Part shown: positions 40,609-52,163 of the stretch, in pieces
Numbering within the stretch: the stretch's first letter is position 1
Layout: each line of letters opens with the position of its first letter
NCBI RefSeq assembly: GCF_910592395.1
Contig: NC_088312.1
Coordinates: 14,673,292-14,737,291 of the forward strand
Direction: 5' to 3'
DNA: 64,000 nucleotides
Source of the DNA: Lineus longissimus
Lineage: Eukaryota; Nemertea; Pilidiophora; Heteronemertea; Lineidae
Notes under the pieces: model-generated
Database searches by the model: none
Told to the model about the DNA's origin: nothing
What the model saw: the letters and a program-made list of their open reading frames with translations, nothing else
Translations under genes and position numbers: made by a program

Positions 40609-43600
40609 ATGTCTTCGAGGAAGAAACAACCTTTTGCTACTACTGAAGATGAACGTTTGATCGAAGAGGTTTGGAAATATCCCAACCTCTACAATAGCTC
40701 TCTGTCCGAGTACAATGATCATGGCAGATGCGAGGGGAGCTGGGTATCCATTGGTCAGCATTTTGATGACAGACACTGGAAAGACATGAAAGATAGGTGG
40801 AAATACCTGAGAGATCAGTACACGAAGGTGAAAAAGTCTGCAGGTGGTCGAAGCGGTGACCCTGGAGGGAAAAAAATGAAATGGAAATACTATGATCTGA
40901 TGAGTTTCCTATCAGACCATATTAAACATAGAGAGACTGACGGAAATGTACAAAGGTAAATGAACAGTTTATTTTGGGTTTCCAACCTTTACAATTATAT
41001 TATATGCAGTTTTTATGTTATTAAATTTTCTCATTCATAGTCTTGCATGGTAATTTTATAATGATTTAGGAACAAATTATCTTTTGCGATGCAAGTACCA
41101 TTTATTGACATGTCCCCCCCCCCCCCAACATTGAAGTTAATATTGTCATTAGACCATATCCACAACTCCGTGGATATGGTCTATTGTTTTTACTGAGCCG
41201 ATCTCAGTACCCGAGGGATGTGGTTTTCGACACGTATCTCCGAAACTGCCGCACGGAACGACCTGAAATTTGGTTAGGTTACGTTTCATAACCTGCTAAC
41301 GAACAACGTGTACTTTATTTTTGCAGTCGTTGCTTACTTTTTTAGTTTTCGGGTGATTTTTGATGAAAATCGCCGGTTCTGAACCGTTTCGGTAATAGCA
41401 CTGCCTCCCGCGTTTTTACCGATTAGGCAAGTTGCTCAACGTTGATCTGTCCCGACCTGAACAGGTGGGAGGATACCCGCTACATGGAAGAGCCAACAGA
41501 CATTTCGTCTACGCATTCTAGACTGGGTGAGTGTGATTTTTTCGTGATTGTAATCGCCCTCAAATTTGGGTTGAAACACTGCATCAGACAAAATTAACTC
41601 ATCAGAGGTCATGAAAAGGATCTTAAGAATATATATTCGCTGTTAGTTTGGGTGATTATAGGGAGCACGTCCATCTTTTGAGGCAAACTTGTCATCCGAA
41701 AGTTTCCAGATCCCCGCAATGGCGGATATACATTCATCAAAAAAATTACGAATTCGGGCAAGTTTCATCAAACTGTGCGCCTTAAACACCTAAGAATGTC
41801 TCAAAATCACCCAGACTCTACACATGAGATATACCTTCACTGAAAATAATTGCTAAAACCTCGCTTAACGTGTCGCGAGTGCTGAAAGCAACAGTTTTGG
41901 AGATCGTTTTTCTGTACATCCTGCTCACTCCTGTAGAAATGTACAGTAAAGCACGTATACACGTGCAGTGTAAATGGACACACGAATGTACACACCTTCT
42001 GAAAATATTGTCAGCAAAGGTGATAAGTGTTTGTTCTGAATTATGACAATGAAATTCATAGACTATTAGCAGGTAGTCAGTGTCTGTTGGTCTGAATAAT
42101 GAATGATAAAACTTCTGGTGAAGTTAAAATATTTCCTCGCTCTGTTTTACAGCCTGACGCAGTGACGGGGATGATCAGCATCTGTTCTGTTCTGCGACCG
42201 CATCAGTCACGGATATAGGAGCCTTGACCACGAGGAGCTGATGAGGCAAAGTCGTATAACCGTCTTAACCTTGACATCGGTGCAGTGCTGAATTTGCCGT
42301 CCGAAGACAAACCAGTATAATATTCCAGCCGTATTTCGTTCTTTTCACGTAATTCTTTTACTTCAAAAAGACTGAATAAATAAACCTACTGTGGCAGTTA
42401 GTTTAAAAAGATATTATTGCATTTTACGTTTTTACTCTTAGTGCTGATCGGTCATACCCCTTGGGCCTGGCCGTAACCTTGCATACTGGTTGTCTCGATG
42501 CCGTATGCTATGACCATGTATATATCTACTGGACTGGTTTGTTGCACCATGTCGAAGGAATTTTATGTAGAGATCAAGACACTTCCCTCGCATCACAATC
42601 TACACCTCAAAAGAATGGTTGTAAAAATCCTTGCCATGATTCCCGGTTGCCCCTATGTTGTGACCATGCATGCATCAATGGCCTGGGATGTTGCAACCTA
42701 CACTTCAAAGGAATGCGAAGTCTAAATCACATTTATTTTTTGTCCCCAGGTTGTGACTTTCCTAACAGCAATTGCAGACCATATCCCTGGTGATAGTGTT
42801 TTGTCATCTTAAAAATGAGCACCAGGACAAAGCACCAAAAACCTGCCACTTAAGATCAGATCAGAAGTTACCTACGTGGTGCCAGTACCCACAAGTGCAT
42901 GATTGACACCTAGATCATTTGAAGAAAAAATTGGCAGCAGAACCATGTGTGCATGGAGGGAGGTATTATAATATAAATACTGTGGAGACGCAATGTATTA
43001 TTGGTCGTCCCAACATTGGGAGCTTTCATCCCCACCAGCCATATCAGATGGCCAACTGGTTTCCCTCACTCGACCAGAAAACTCATCAAAAGCTACGAAA
43101 GATGTTGAGATTCAGATTACATTTGCTTGTTGTCTGCTGGATTCTGACCATCCATATGCTGAGTTGTTGCAGTCCCAGAACCATAGCTAATTCTAGTATT
43201 TATGATGCCCCTACTGTCACAACCTAATTCAGCTGGTTATTCAGGGTTATTTGCCTCTGATTTATCTGGTTATATCCTGGTGCAAACCTAATTTCTCAAC
43301 ATGACAAAATACTTTCACCAGTGATATGGTCTGCAATTTGCTGTTAGGCGAATTGCCCAATACTAGTTTATATTGCAGGTCGTCTTGCACGAAGATGCAT
43401 CGGGTAGGAAATGAAAGCAATGACGAGGACCGGCGTTCTATCGCTGATGAGGAAAGCGATGACGCCGGTGAAAAGGATCACGAGGAGCCAACTGTTTCTG
43501 CATCAACAAGCAGCAACGACACATCGCGGATCTCAATCGGTACATGTAAAGTCTCGACAAAGAAAACCGGCACCAAATCTTCGAGAATGCAATGTAATGA

Positions 43601-43994
43601 TGTTGATGAAGCCATGGTTACGTACCTCCGAAACAAGTCATCTGCAGTGACAAATGTTGATGATAACCATTCTGAGGCACTATTCTGGAAAATGGTTGGC
43701 GCATCGTTAATGAAATTCTCGAGGAAAAATCGTTCTCTAGCCAAGTTGAAAATTCAGCAAGTACTGTTTGAAGTGGAAGAGAAAGACATTGCAGAAAGTG
43801 ATCCTAGGCCTAATGTTACATTGTTTCAGACACAGCCTACAGGAAACCAACTAAATACCATGGCAATGACCTCCGCCTCAACATCAGCACTATCGTTCAA
43901 CAGTGATAGTTTCATCCCACCTGCTGAATCACCACTGACCTCTTCCCAACGTCCCACTGGTACCTTTTTCCCAACAGATTCGTTCAGACATTAG
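40609..43994 (+). CDS. PIF/Harbinger accessory MADF-BESS protein, two exons
   Basis: Exon 1 (40609-40955) encodes a MADF (Myb/SANT-like) DNA-binding domain: LIEEVWKYPNLYNSSL, W-x-IGQHF, WKDMKDRWKYLRDQYTKVKK, KKMKWKYYDLMSFL. The splice is AAAG|GTAAAT at 40955/40956 to TTGCAG|GTCG at 43378/43379, with matching phase (an Arg codon is split). Exon 2 (43379-43994) has an acidic Ser-rich linker, then a BESS-like protein-interaction helix pair (LFWKMVGASLMKFSRKNRSLAKLKIQQVLFEVEE) and a Ser/Thr-rich tail. In the PIF/Harbinger family this protein binds transposon ends and helps bring the transposase into the nucleus. The 2.4-kb intron holds H4. The gene converges on the HARBI1-type gene. Both exons are open, so it may still be translatable. 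Confidence 0.85.
41151..42786 (+). mobile_element. H4: hairpin-started element in the MADF-BESS intron
   Basis: Begins with a perfect 13-bp hairpin (AGACCATATCCAC, 6-nt loop, GTGGATATGGTCT; 41151-41182) followed by ATTG. The arm sequence AGACCATATCC recurs once near the other end (42776-42786). This is the layout of H1 and H3 (5' palindrome, YATT, a single arm copy at the 3' end). It lacks the CCACCAGGGGGC units. Its interior has no recognised gene. The right border is uncertain by ~30 bases. Confidence 0.5.
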
Positions 43995-44057
43995 GTGACA
44001 ATTTTTATGGTATGCCTAACTTACCCATTTAACTAGTGTTTTCAGACCGACATGTAT

Positions 44058-45690
44058 CTAAGGTAACGCAGGGTGTCTTCCGCGATCAACAACATTTCTT
44101 TGCCAGGGAACCATTCCGTGGTTTGTTTGGAAATATTCGGACAGTGTGTCTCTGATCTTCGTTGCCTGCCTTGTTGCTACATTGGCCCCTAGTCTTCCAA
44201 CCTCCTGCAAGTTTGTATCTGTTTTTGTAATTTCCCTCCATTGCCCTGGTTTCAATTCGCCATCTTCCCCAATGAAGTCAACAAACTGAGGTGGTACATA
44301 GCGAACACGTGGGTTGAAATGTCCGTCATTTGCCAAAAGAAAGTTATGAAGAGCGATTGTAGCTTTGACCATTACGTCAACGTTTTCTGGCTTTACTTCT
44401 ATTGGACCTCCAAATATTCGCCACCTTGCTGCTAGTATGCCGAAAGCATTTTCAACACACCGCCTGTTCCTACTGAGACGATAGTTAAATACTCTGTGCT
44501 CATAATCCAATCCAGTACCTGAAAAAAAATTACATCCAATTTATTGATATCGTTAGGAAGCATTGTCCATTAACTTGTAGGATAACTTTCTAACTGATAT
44601 AATAAACTTGAATATATACAAAAATATTTTTTGGTTCAAATGGATTCCAGCTCTCTTGATACTCCCTCTTTCATGAAACTCGGTCAAGGAATAAAAATCT
44701 GTTTCTATAACTTTCATTTAAATTTTCCTGGATTCGCACCAAAAAACTAATGGAAAATGCTTTGCGCCATTTTCGAAAATTTAAATGGATGTTATAGAAA
44801 CATATTTTTGTCAAATGACCAATTCATGGCATTTTCACAACTATTTTCGTCGCGAATCGGCACAGTTAATCCGTTCAGTAGCAAAATGTGCAACCGTTAT
44901 ACTTACCAGCATATGGCCTCATCAGGTTCTTCTTCAGTGGGAATGCTTCATCTCCAAGAAACATATAGGGGACCTCGATATCAGTTCCTGGGAGACAACC
45001 GGACTCTGGTATGCCCAATGTGTCATTATCCATCTTGATGCCAAACTGTGATCGACTGAAAACTCCGCCATCTGATTCTCTTCCATAAGCTCCAATATCA
45101 ACCATTCTGAATCTGTATTTACTATCTGCTACCGCCATTAGAATGGTGGAGTGATACTTTTTGTAATTGAAATAATCACTTCCGGATCGAGGAGGAGCTT
45201 TGATAGCAACATGTTTCCCATCTATTGAACCTAAGCACATGGGGAAGTTCCAGTTCTGCCAGTTCTCTGCAACAATTCGGATGCAATCATCCTGTGTGGG
45301 TACGGCCACAAAGTCGTCTTTAAGGACGGTCCATAGAGCCTCGCATGTTTCATATAATATGCCACTGATAGTTGACTTTCTGATACGGTAGCTGTCGGCT
45401 ACACTTTGCTGGGAATTCCCGGATGCTAAAATTCGCAACGTTACTGATAGTCTCTCTGCTTCAGATATTGGAAACCTATGGGTACCTTTGTGAGCAATGA
45501 AAGGCACAACACGCCGCAGCAAGTCATCAAACGTAACATCGTTCATTCGGAAATATCGTTGATGCACTTCCACGCATATCATTCACAAGAGAATGAAATT
45601 CACCTTTCGTCTCCCTTGGCAAATTAAGGGGTCTCACGTACCACCTTCGTTCGGGACGATTTCGTCGTCGCCTTTGCCTCAACACATTAT
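44058..45690 (-). pseudogene. HARBI1-type PIF/Harbinger transposase, two exons, frameshifted
   Basis: Exon 1 (about 45690-44907) includes a basic start (RRRRNRPERRWYVRPLN), an HTH-like domain (SEAERLSVTLRILASGNSQQSVADSYRIRKSTIS) and the DDE_4 core: GSIDGKHVAIKAPP (first Asp), VDIGAYGRESDGGVF (second Asp) and FLGDEAFPLKKNLMRPYAG. The intron is 44906-44519 (GCTG|GTAAGT to TTTTCAG|GTACTG), with phase preserved. Exon 2 (44518-44058) supplies RRCVENAFGILAARWRIF (catalytic Glu) and the C-terminus. The triad is intact. A frameshift near 45578 separates the first ~40 residues from the rest. The function is cut-and-paste of a TWA-targeting transposon together with the MADF-BESS partner. A LINE tail adjoins at 45691. 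Confidence 0.85.
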
Positions 45691-46001
45691 ATTCAAATTC
45701 AAATTCAAAGCAGTTTATTGAGCCAGATGAATACTACATTCATATAGGTTTGGAAAATACAATAAACTGGTGCGGGATAGAGAGAAGATGCAGAGGAAAG
45801 TAAAACAGGCAGGGATCTGTCTTAGGAAATGTACCCTGACCATCAGCGTGCGGAGGTGACGTGACTACAAATGATAATAAAAAAAAAATTAAAAAAAAGC
45901 GTTAGAATCTACAGAGAAATCATATAACACTAACAGCAAAATAAATGCGTTATAAAATATGTATATTATAAAAGATGAAACAGTGGAATGGAAGCAAGCA
46001 C
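45691..46001 (-). repeat. LINE-type 3' tail fragment
   Basis: On the minus strand it ends ...CTCAATAAACTGCTTTGAATTTGAATTTGAA, a 3' UTR with a short TTTGAA repeat tail as left by target-primed LINEs, abutting the 5' end of the Harbinger transposase. The rest up to 46001 is AT-rich and non-coding. Confidence 0.5.
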
Positions 46002-46318
46002 GGGCAGAAGTGTAGAATCCCCCGTCGGAAGTTCCTCCGCTTTTTTTTCAGGAGTGAATCGGTTGTATAGTCAAGTTAGTTCGTCGATTGGTCGGATGGT
46101 CGGGCGGTCGATTGGTCGGGTAGTGACGTCACCCAGAGCGGATGACGTCATTCGGGCCCCGCTTGACGTCACTTCGCACACCAGGGAGTCGTCTTTGTGA
46201 CGTCGTCACGTCACGTCGCCTCGTCACGTCAGCGAACAGTCTCCGGCGGAATTCCGCGGCATGTCGAAAAGGCGGATAATCCGCGTCCGCGCTATATTCC
46301 GCGCTATTTTTAGAAATT
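46002..46318 (+). repeat. Left terminal inverted repeat of the MULE
   Basis: Outer part: a GTGTAGAATCCCCCGTC block, then tandem GGTCGATTGGTCGGGTGG-like words (46079-46125). Inner part (46241-46318): GGCGGATAATCCGCGTCCGC and flanks, which is the near-exact complement of 52846-52917. The middle is rich in TGACGTCA-type palindromes that are not seen in the right arm. Confidence 0.8.
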
Positions 46319-47705
46319 GCCAATGTGTAGTCGTGATACATAACAATTTTAAAGTAGTTCGCCGGTGATTGAGGAAGGGGCGGTCTCGCAGGTCATGCAG
46401 GTAGAATACTCGTCTAGGGTTTGCTAGGACTTCGACGGCTCACATGATAGCCGGCGATGACAGCACTTTCCCAAATGCTGCCAAAAAGATTTGCAATATG
46501 TCATAGTGCATAGAATGTCTTTGATATTGTCGCTACTTGATTTCTTAAGGATGCTAGGGACAGTGGAACGGCTCCAGCCGGACTTCACCAAGCGTTGCCA
46601 CCTGGAATGAGGGGACGTCTCCTGGAGGACTCTATAGAAAAGAAATTGGGGGGCCCTTTCTGCAGGACAGTACAGTAGTGACAACGGAATAGCTCAGCTC
46701 ATAAAAATATAAGCAACGAAAGAGAGAATTTATTGAAAAATATCATTATTAAGAATTCCATCCTAAAAAACAGTACACAGACTATAAAATTCAACATAAA
46801 TGTTCAAACAATCAGTAAACATTATGCTTTAAGATAAGGTATATCGTAATTCGTAATATGAAGTACTAAAAAATAAATCTAACAAATTTGTTTTAAATGG
46901 GGCTGTTCTGATAAATACCATGTTTTACGAACTATTGGTTAGACCTCGAGTAACATTACCAAACTGCAAACATTAAAGGATAGCCCACACTATACCAATG
47001 ACATACATGTATCATTTAGTGAGATTATACATGATACATATATAATAAAGTACATTAATTTCTTATAAATGAAGAACAGTAGTGTCACTGTAACTTTCTT
47101 GAAAAACTTACAAATGCTTTAATTTAATAGCATCATTTCCAGGCTATGGTAGGAAGGAATCCAAGAAACATAGAAGACCCATATAGCTAACCTATAAAAC
47201 TTGACCAAATTTTGATTGATAATCCTGATAATGATCAGGAATTCAAATATGATTGACAACAGAAGTTTTCAATCGGATATAGAATTTGTGGAATCAGAAC
47301 AGCCCCCTTTTGGATTACAGCAACATACATTTACCGGTACATGAACACAAGAGAGTATGCAAATGGCTCATAGGCCGACAAGGACAAGAATCTACAATGA
47401 ATGCTACAATGATTGAAAACTTTCCTCATAAAATCTCAAATGAAATTTAACAAAAGCAGTAATGATTTTTTGATTATGGATTGAGCACATATAAAAAAAG
47501 ATATGCATGACTTCAATAGATGCTTGGAGGAATTATACTGATGATCCTCCAAGGACAAAGCAATGGTCCATGAAGGACATGCTATCACATAATTAATCAA
47601 TTAATCAATTCTGATTACAGAAACGAATTGCACAACTTTGCTTCCACTCCAGCATGAGTTCAGCTCCTATGCACTACCCACCAGAAGCGTCTGACCACAC
47701 TTCGC
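46319..47705. other. MULE 3' non-coding region
   Basis: About 1.4 kb, mostly very AT-rich. A short minus frame (46684-46424) has no recognised domain. I see no repeats or genes between 46700 and 47700. Confidence 0.45.
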
Positions 47706-48632
47706 CTATTTCAAGCTACTACATGTATAATCCAAGTTGAATTCTCTGCTCAACTTTTCCCTGTGAGAAACACCGAGTTTACCCCTGACTCTGTCACAAA
47801 TGTGAAATCCAAGGTGTACATATTTAGCAATGCATTTCTGCCGCATATAAAGGTACTTCCAGTCACGCACAAACTTGAGGTTTCCATTGGCAGGATTATT
47901 AAAGGAATACAGTATTCTTGCACCCAATACAACATCATTCGGAGGAGGTGGTACTACAGGTGGGGTTCGAATGTTGCGACTGCAGCCATAACATTTCCGA
48001 ATCTGAGTGCCATGTAAAGCTTTCAATATGATTTTGTTGTCATGCTCAATAGGGTTTTGACAAGGAGTGACACAGTAGAAGGAATCTCCAGATTTCTCAC
48101 TCTTATCCTTACATGCCGATTTTCTGACACGGCGAACCTTGCCCCCCTTTTGACCAGCACAATCCAGATTGAACTGTGATGTGCTGAGCTTATGTTTATT
48201 CAAACCTGTCTTGTTATTCTTTCGTGCAAGCAGGACCTGGCGAAGGCAGTCATTCACTTCAGCACATGCTACAATGTGAGGACAAATAGAGTCAATCTTA
48301 TATCCAGTACAGGAGCATGACATATGGCCATCATGCTTGGTCCAGGATACAACTTCAATTTTCTCTCTGTAGGTTGTGTCATGGACTACACAGAACTTGA
48401 TGTTAGTTTCCGTGTTTCCAGGAGCTAGTGTGCAAGAATTCTCCCAGCTTTGAATCAGCACAGCTGCCCTCAGCCAGATCTCTTGAATACGATATTTGCT
48501 GACACCAATTTTGACCTCATCAACAGAAACGCTCAGTACATCAAGTTCACTGGGATCAGTGTTCAATCGGGAGGAATATGTGGAACTACTACCAGAGTGG
48601 AATTCACAAATAATTTTGTTCCTCATTTTTGG
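47706..48632 (-). CDS. MULE transposase C-terminal part with SWIM zinc finger
   Basis: About 306 residues. Near residue 105-125 lies CSCTGYKIDSICPHIVAC, the CxC...CxH pattern of the SWIM zinc finger that follows the catalytic core in MULE/FAR1 transposases. C-terminal to it are a basic KVRRVRKSACKDK patch, a second Cys pair (CYGCSRNI) and a conserved-looking VLGARILYSF...FVRDWKYLYMRQKCIAKY tail. The stop is at 47706. Upstream it could be spliced to the 50279-51405 exon(s): the proposed acceptor at 48633-48634 lacks a pyrimidine tract, so the join is uncertain. Frame intact. Confidence 0.75.
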   Translation of the reverse strand, partial: PKMRNKIICEFHSGSSSTYSSRLNTDPSELDVLSVSVDEVKIGVSKYRIQEIWLRAAVLIQSWENSCTLAPGNTETNIKFCVVHDTTYREKIEVVSWTKHDGHMSCSCTGYKIDSICPHIVACAEVNDCLRQVLLARKNNKTGLNKHKLSTSQFNLDCAGQKGGKVRRVRKSACKDKSEKSGDSFYCVTPCQNPIEHDNKIILKALHGTQIRKCYGCSRNIRTPPVVPPPPNDVVLGARILYSFNNPANGNLKFVRDWKYLYMRQKCIAKYVHLGFHICDRVRGKLGVSHREKLSREFNLDYTCSSLK

Positions 48633-48684
48633 CTCACCGTAGGGGAGTCTATACGATACCGCAGTGTCCGTCGTCCGTCGTCGT

Positions 48685-48725
<41 letters not shown>

Positions 48726-50278
48726 CGTCGTATCCTAGTTCAAAAACAGTGGCACGTTTTTTAACCGCTAGGCCTATGAACTTAAAACTTTGTACACATG
48801 ACCCCCTAGGTCAGATGACCCGTGACACTAAATTTCTGTCTGATCTGATTCTCTACTTGGCCACCAGGGGGCCAAATGTGGATATCTAAAAAGTGTGATA
48901 TCTCGCTTATTAGTGACTTGTTTTCGATAAAACTTTTGTGGTAGGTACTCATAGCAAGGATACATCATATATCTTACGAGTTTTTAATTTGATCTACTTT
49001 TCAAGGTCGCAGAGGTCAAATGGCGTGAATTGGCCGTTTGAGTGTAACTATGGCACGTTTCTCAACCACCAAAGCTATGAGCTTGAAACTTGGTACATAT
49101 AACCCCCTATATCAGATAACCTCTGGTGCTGAATTTCAGCCTGATCTGATTCTTGACTTTGCCACCAGGGGGCCAAAACAGAAAAAGTAAGAAGTGCAAT
49201 AGCCTGCTTATTAGCAAATTGTTTTTGATGAAATTTTTATGGGAGGGACCCCTAGCAAGGTTACCTCAGATGTTGCACGATTTTTCGGATTTGACCTACT
49301 TTTTAAGGTCGCAGAGGTCAAATGGCGTAAATTTGCCGTTTGAGTGTAACTATGGCACGTTTCTCAACCGCAACAGTTATGAACTTGAAACTTTGAACAA
49401 ATGACCCCCTAGGTCAGTTGACCTTTTACACTGAATTTTGGTTCGGTCTGATTATTGACTTGGCCACCAGGGGGCCCAAACTCAAAACTCAAAAAGTGTG
49501 ATTTCTCGCTTATTACTGATTTGTTTTTGATAAAAGTTTCATGGTAGGTACTCCCAGCAAGGATACATCACATATCTTACGGGTTTTTGATTTGATCCAC
49601 CTTTCAAGTTCACAGAGGTCAAAGTTGAAAACTTTACCATTCTTGGTACGTTTTGTTGTTGTTCAATGTAAAGAGTTTTAATTTTGTGTAATGATGCATC
49701 TAAGAAGCCACTATTTGTATGCCAAGTTTCAGCCAGATCGGAATTCAAATATGGCCGAAATTGCATGTTTTGTGGGTTTTTCCTCGTATTGTGGCAATCC
49801 AAAGGTCGTGAGTTCAAACCCCGGTCAAGGACAGCCAAAAATATTTTTATTTTTCATCTTTTCCTTTTTTCTTTTCTGAGTTCTATCTTACATTTTCTTC
49901 ATTTTTTGATTTATTTGGTGCCATAGATTTAATTAGGCGGCCATCTTGGAAATCGTTTTTTGCCGATTGCTGTAGTGTAACGAGTGATGAAATTGTTATG
50001 GTCAGGTGGATGTGTCTACATCACATATCACCCTGGTTTGTTATTTGACCTACCTGTCAGGGTCACTGAGGTCAAAGTTAAAAATATATTCACCATTGTC
50101 ATGGAGTGGCACGTTTCTTCACTATCATTTTCACCTAGACTCTACAAGCTTGGAACCACAAGTCTCGGATTCACCACTTGGCCAGGGCCGGCTCTGAACT
50201 GGTCACAGATGCATGTATAAATTATGAGAGGCCTACATACTGTAGCACTTTCTGTAACTGTCTACTAAAAATACTTAC
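48633..50278 (+). mobile_element. H5: tandem-repeat element filling a MULE intron
   Basis: Occupies the whole gap between two MULE coding blocks. The ends are 10-bp inverted repeats GCTCACCGTA / TACGGTGAGC (48632-48641, 50275-50284). It contains a (CGT)n microsatellite (48666-48733), three ~301-bp tandem units with GGCCACCAGGGGGCC (48861, 49163, 49464), a tRNA B-box-like GAGTTCAAACCCC (49808) and a GGCGGCCATCTTGG box. This matches the order of parts in H1 and H3. On the minus strand the right border is a strong donor (GTAAGT at 50278). No coding capacity. Confidence 0.65.
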
Positions 50279-51405
50279 GGTGAGCACAATGGCCCCTGGC
50301 CGTTTCATTTTCAACACTTGGGCTCTTTGGGTTGGGGTCATTTCAAAGTATTTCTCATTAACCAGCTGTTTTTCGAAAACTGACCTGACACAGTATTTGC
50401 CTCTAACATTGAGCATCGCCTTCTTGATATCATCTTCCTGACCAGCAAGAGCGTTGGCCACATGTTTTACAAATGTTGGCAGTGAGCTCTCTTTGAACTG
50501 AACCCATGATTTTATCTTAAAATTCATTGATTCGGAATCATTAGTATAGAACATTGCAGGTGGGTGGCCAAGACCAGCTCGCCTCCTAATTGAGACTAGC
50601 ACACTTTGCTTCATCATTGGCATTTTGCCCACCATGTAATCAAGAAATTGACCTGCTGGTTCTCGGATCAGCCAGTCATACGACAGTTGTTGGAATCTAT
50701 CAGAAAACTGGTCAGGTCCTTCGCATAAAAGTAGACCTAATTTTGCTTCAAATATTTCTTTCAAAGTTCTGTCCCTATCAGCCTTACTAAAGCCACAAGT
50801 TTTCAACTGGCTTTCAACATTCTTTTCAAAATGACGAAAGCATCTTACGTGCACTGCATCCGGAAAGACTGCACTCAAAGTTTTGAATAGGTTTTCCTCC
50901 CCATCTGTGCCATGTACACAATGGATCTTTTCAGGTCAGCCTCCTTTCTGTGTGTGAAATACTTCCTGTACAGAACAAAATTGTTGGGGAGCAAGTCTTT
51001 GGCTTTGTTGATATGTGTACATGTGAAAATATCACCCTTTTTCGCAAATGTGGAGGTGCGTGTACCATCATTCCTCCAGCCTGAATGGCCATCACACTGG
51101 ATGTCACAGAAGGGAATTTCATCTAAGTTCAGCACAAACATTAAGTTGTCTTGTACAAGACAAGGCAACTTCTTACATAGGAGATTAGGATCAGGTGGAT
51201 TACTAACAATGATGTCCAGACAGTACTTGGCCCTCAACTGCCTGTCACCAGTATGGAAGATTGGTGTTTCTCTGTCCCCTTTGTAAAACTGCGCTGATGA
51301 TTCTGTAGCACTGTTGACCATGTCAGGCAAACAGCTAAGGTTGAGCATCTCAGGCTGATCCGAGTCGCAGTCGCTCTCACTCGATACAATGATGACTGGA
51401 TCTTC
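50279..51405 (-). pseudogene. MULE transposase core remnant
   Basis: The acceptor TGTTTTCAG|GAAG at 51406 opens an exon with an acidic stretch (SSESDCDSD) and a Cys/Trp-rich block IQCDGHSGWRNDGTRTS, typical of animal MULE proteins N-terminal to the catalytic core. The frame then breaks near 50900 and passes to VHGTDGEENLF and FPDAVHVRCFRHFEKNVES, the region after the second catalytic Asp. The segment with the first catalytic Asp and TYK-type strand is missing, so an internal deletion of perhaps 250 residues is inferred. It ends with YTNDSESMNFKIKSW, AGQEDDIKKAML and a donor (ACC|GTAAGT) at 50279. Confidence 0.75.
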
Positions 51406-51697
51406 CTGAAAACACAATGCAAAGGAACGAAGGAAACTTTGAAACTCAATTTTTTTACGTTCAGAAATTACAGAACAGTACACTAGAAAGTACTTTTGAC
51501 GAAAGGTAGATTTAAGTGAAAATATTTTCATTTCCATAAATGATTCGGCTGTGATTCGGTTCACTGGTTCCCCATACATAGAAAAATATATTTTTATTCT
51601 AGTGTTTGGGATCTTTAGCTAAAGTGGTTAGAAAATGTGCCGACAGGCCGGGGTACACCAATACATGATAATGGTATCCCATAGTTTTTAAGCTCAC

Positions 51698-52163
51698 CTG
51701 ATTACACTGCGTTTGTTGCAGTGGAATTCGCCAATCACCAAACAACAAACTGTCGTAGTGATCCACAGACCTTAGGAGGTAAACTTCAAATGTTGCCAGT
51801 ACACCGTCTCTGTTTGGATGAACAGCAGTTTCATGCACCACACCATTGATGGACTCAACTATAATGGCAGTGCATCGAAGACTGTTGCATAGAATGGGGA
51901 TGATGAGGTCAGCTATGTTTGTATCAGAAATCTTTTGCGACAAATAAGTCTCCACTTCGTTATGGATGGACGTCTCATCAGTGTGAAAGCGTTCATAATG
52001 TTCAAAATGATGATATATCTCCTTCCGTATCGCCATCTTCAAATCAGTAGGGTACTGATTATGTCTGTGCCTCAGGCTGGTGGAAAAGGAGTGCAGAATA
52101 CAGTGCCCATCACCTCTGCTCCTGATGTGCTTCAAGTTACGGTTCCTCAGGTAGCCCTCCAAG
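51698..52163 (-). CDS. OTU cysteine-protease domain exon of the MULE
   Basis: An exon bounded by TTGCTTTTTCAG|CTTG (52163) and CAG|GTGAGC (51698), phase 0 at its 3' end, joining in frame with the 51405 exon. It encodes an OTU domain: IRSRGDGHCILHSFSTSLR with the Asp-Gly-x-Cys nucleophile box, a PTDLKMAIRKEIYHHFEHY helix, IIPILCNSLRCTAIIVES, and a C-terminal VDHYDSLLFGDW with the His of the catalytic pair. OTU enzymes cleave ubiquitin chains; here it presumably acts with or on the transposase or host factors. Known OTU and ULP1 protease captures by MULEs make this plausible. No stops. Confidence 0.8.

Noticed and set aside
48666-48764. VVVVV/RRRRR-rich frames over the CGT repeat
   Set aside because: Microsatellite translation only.
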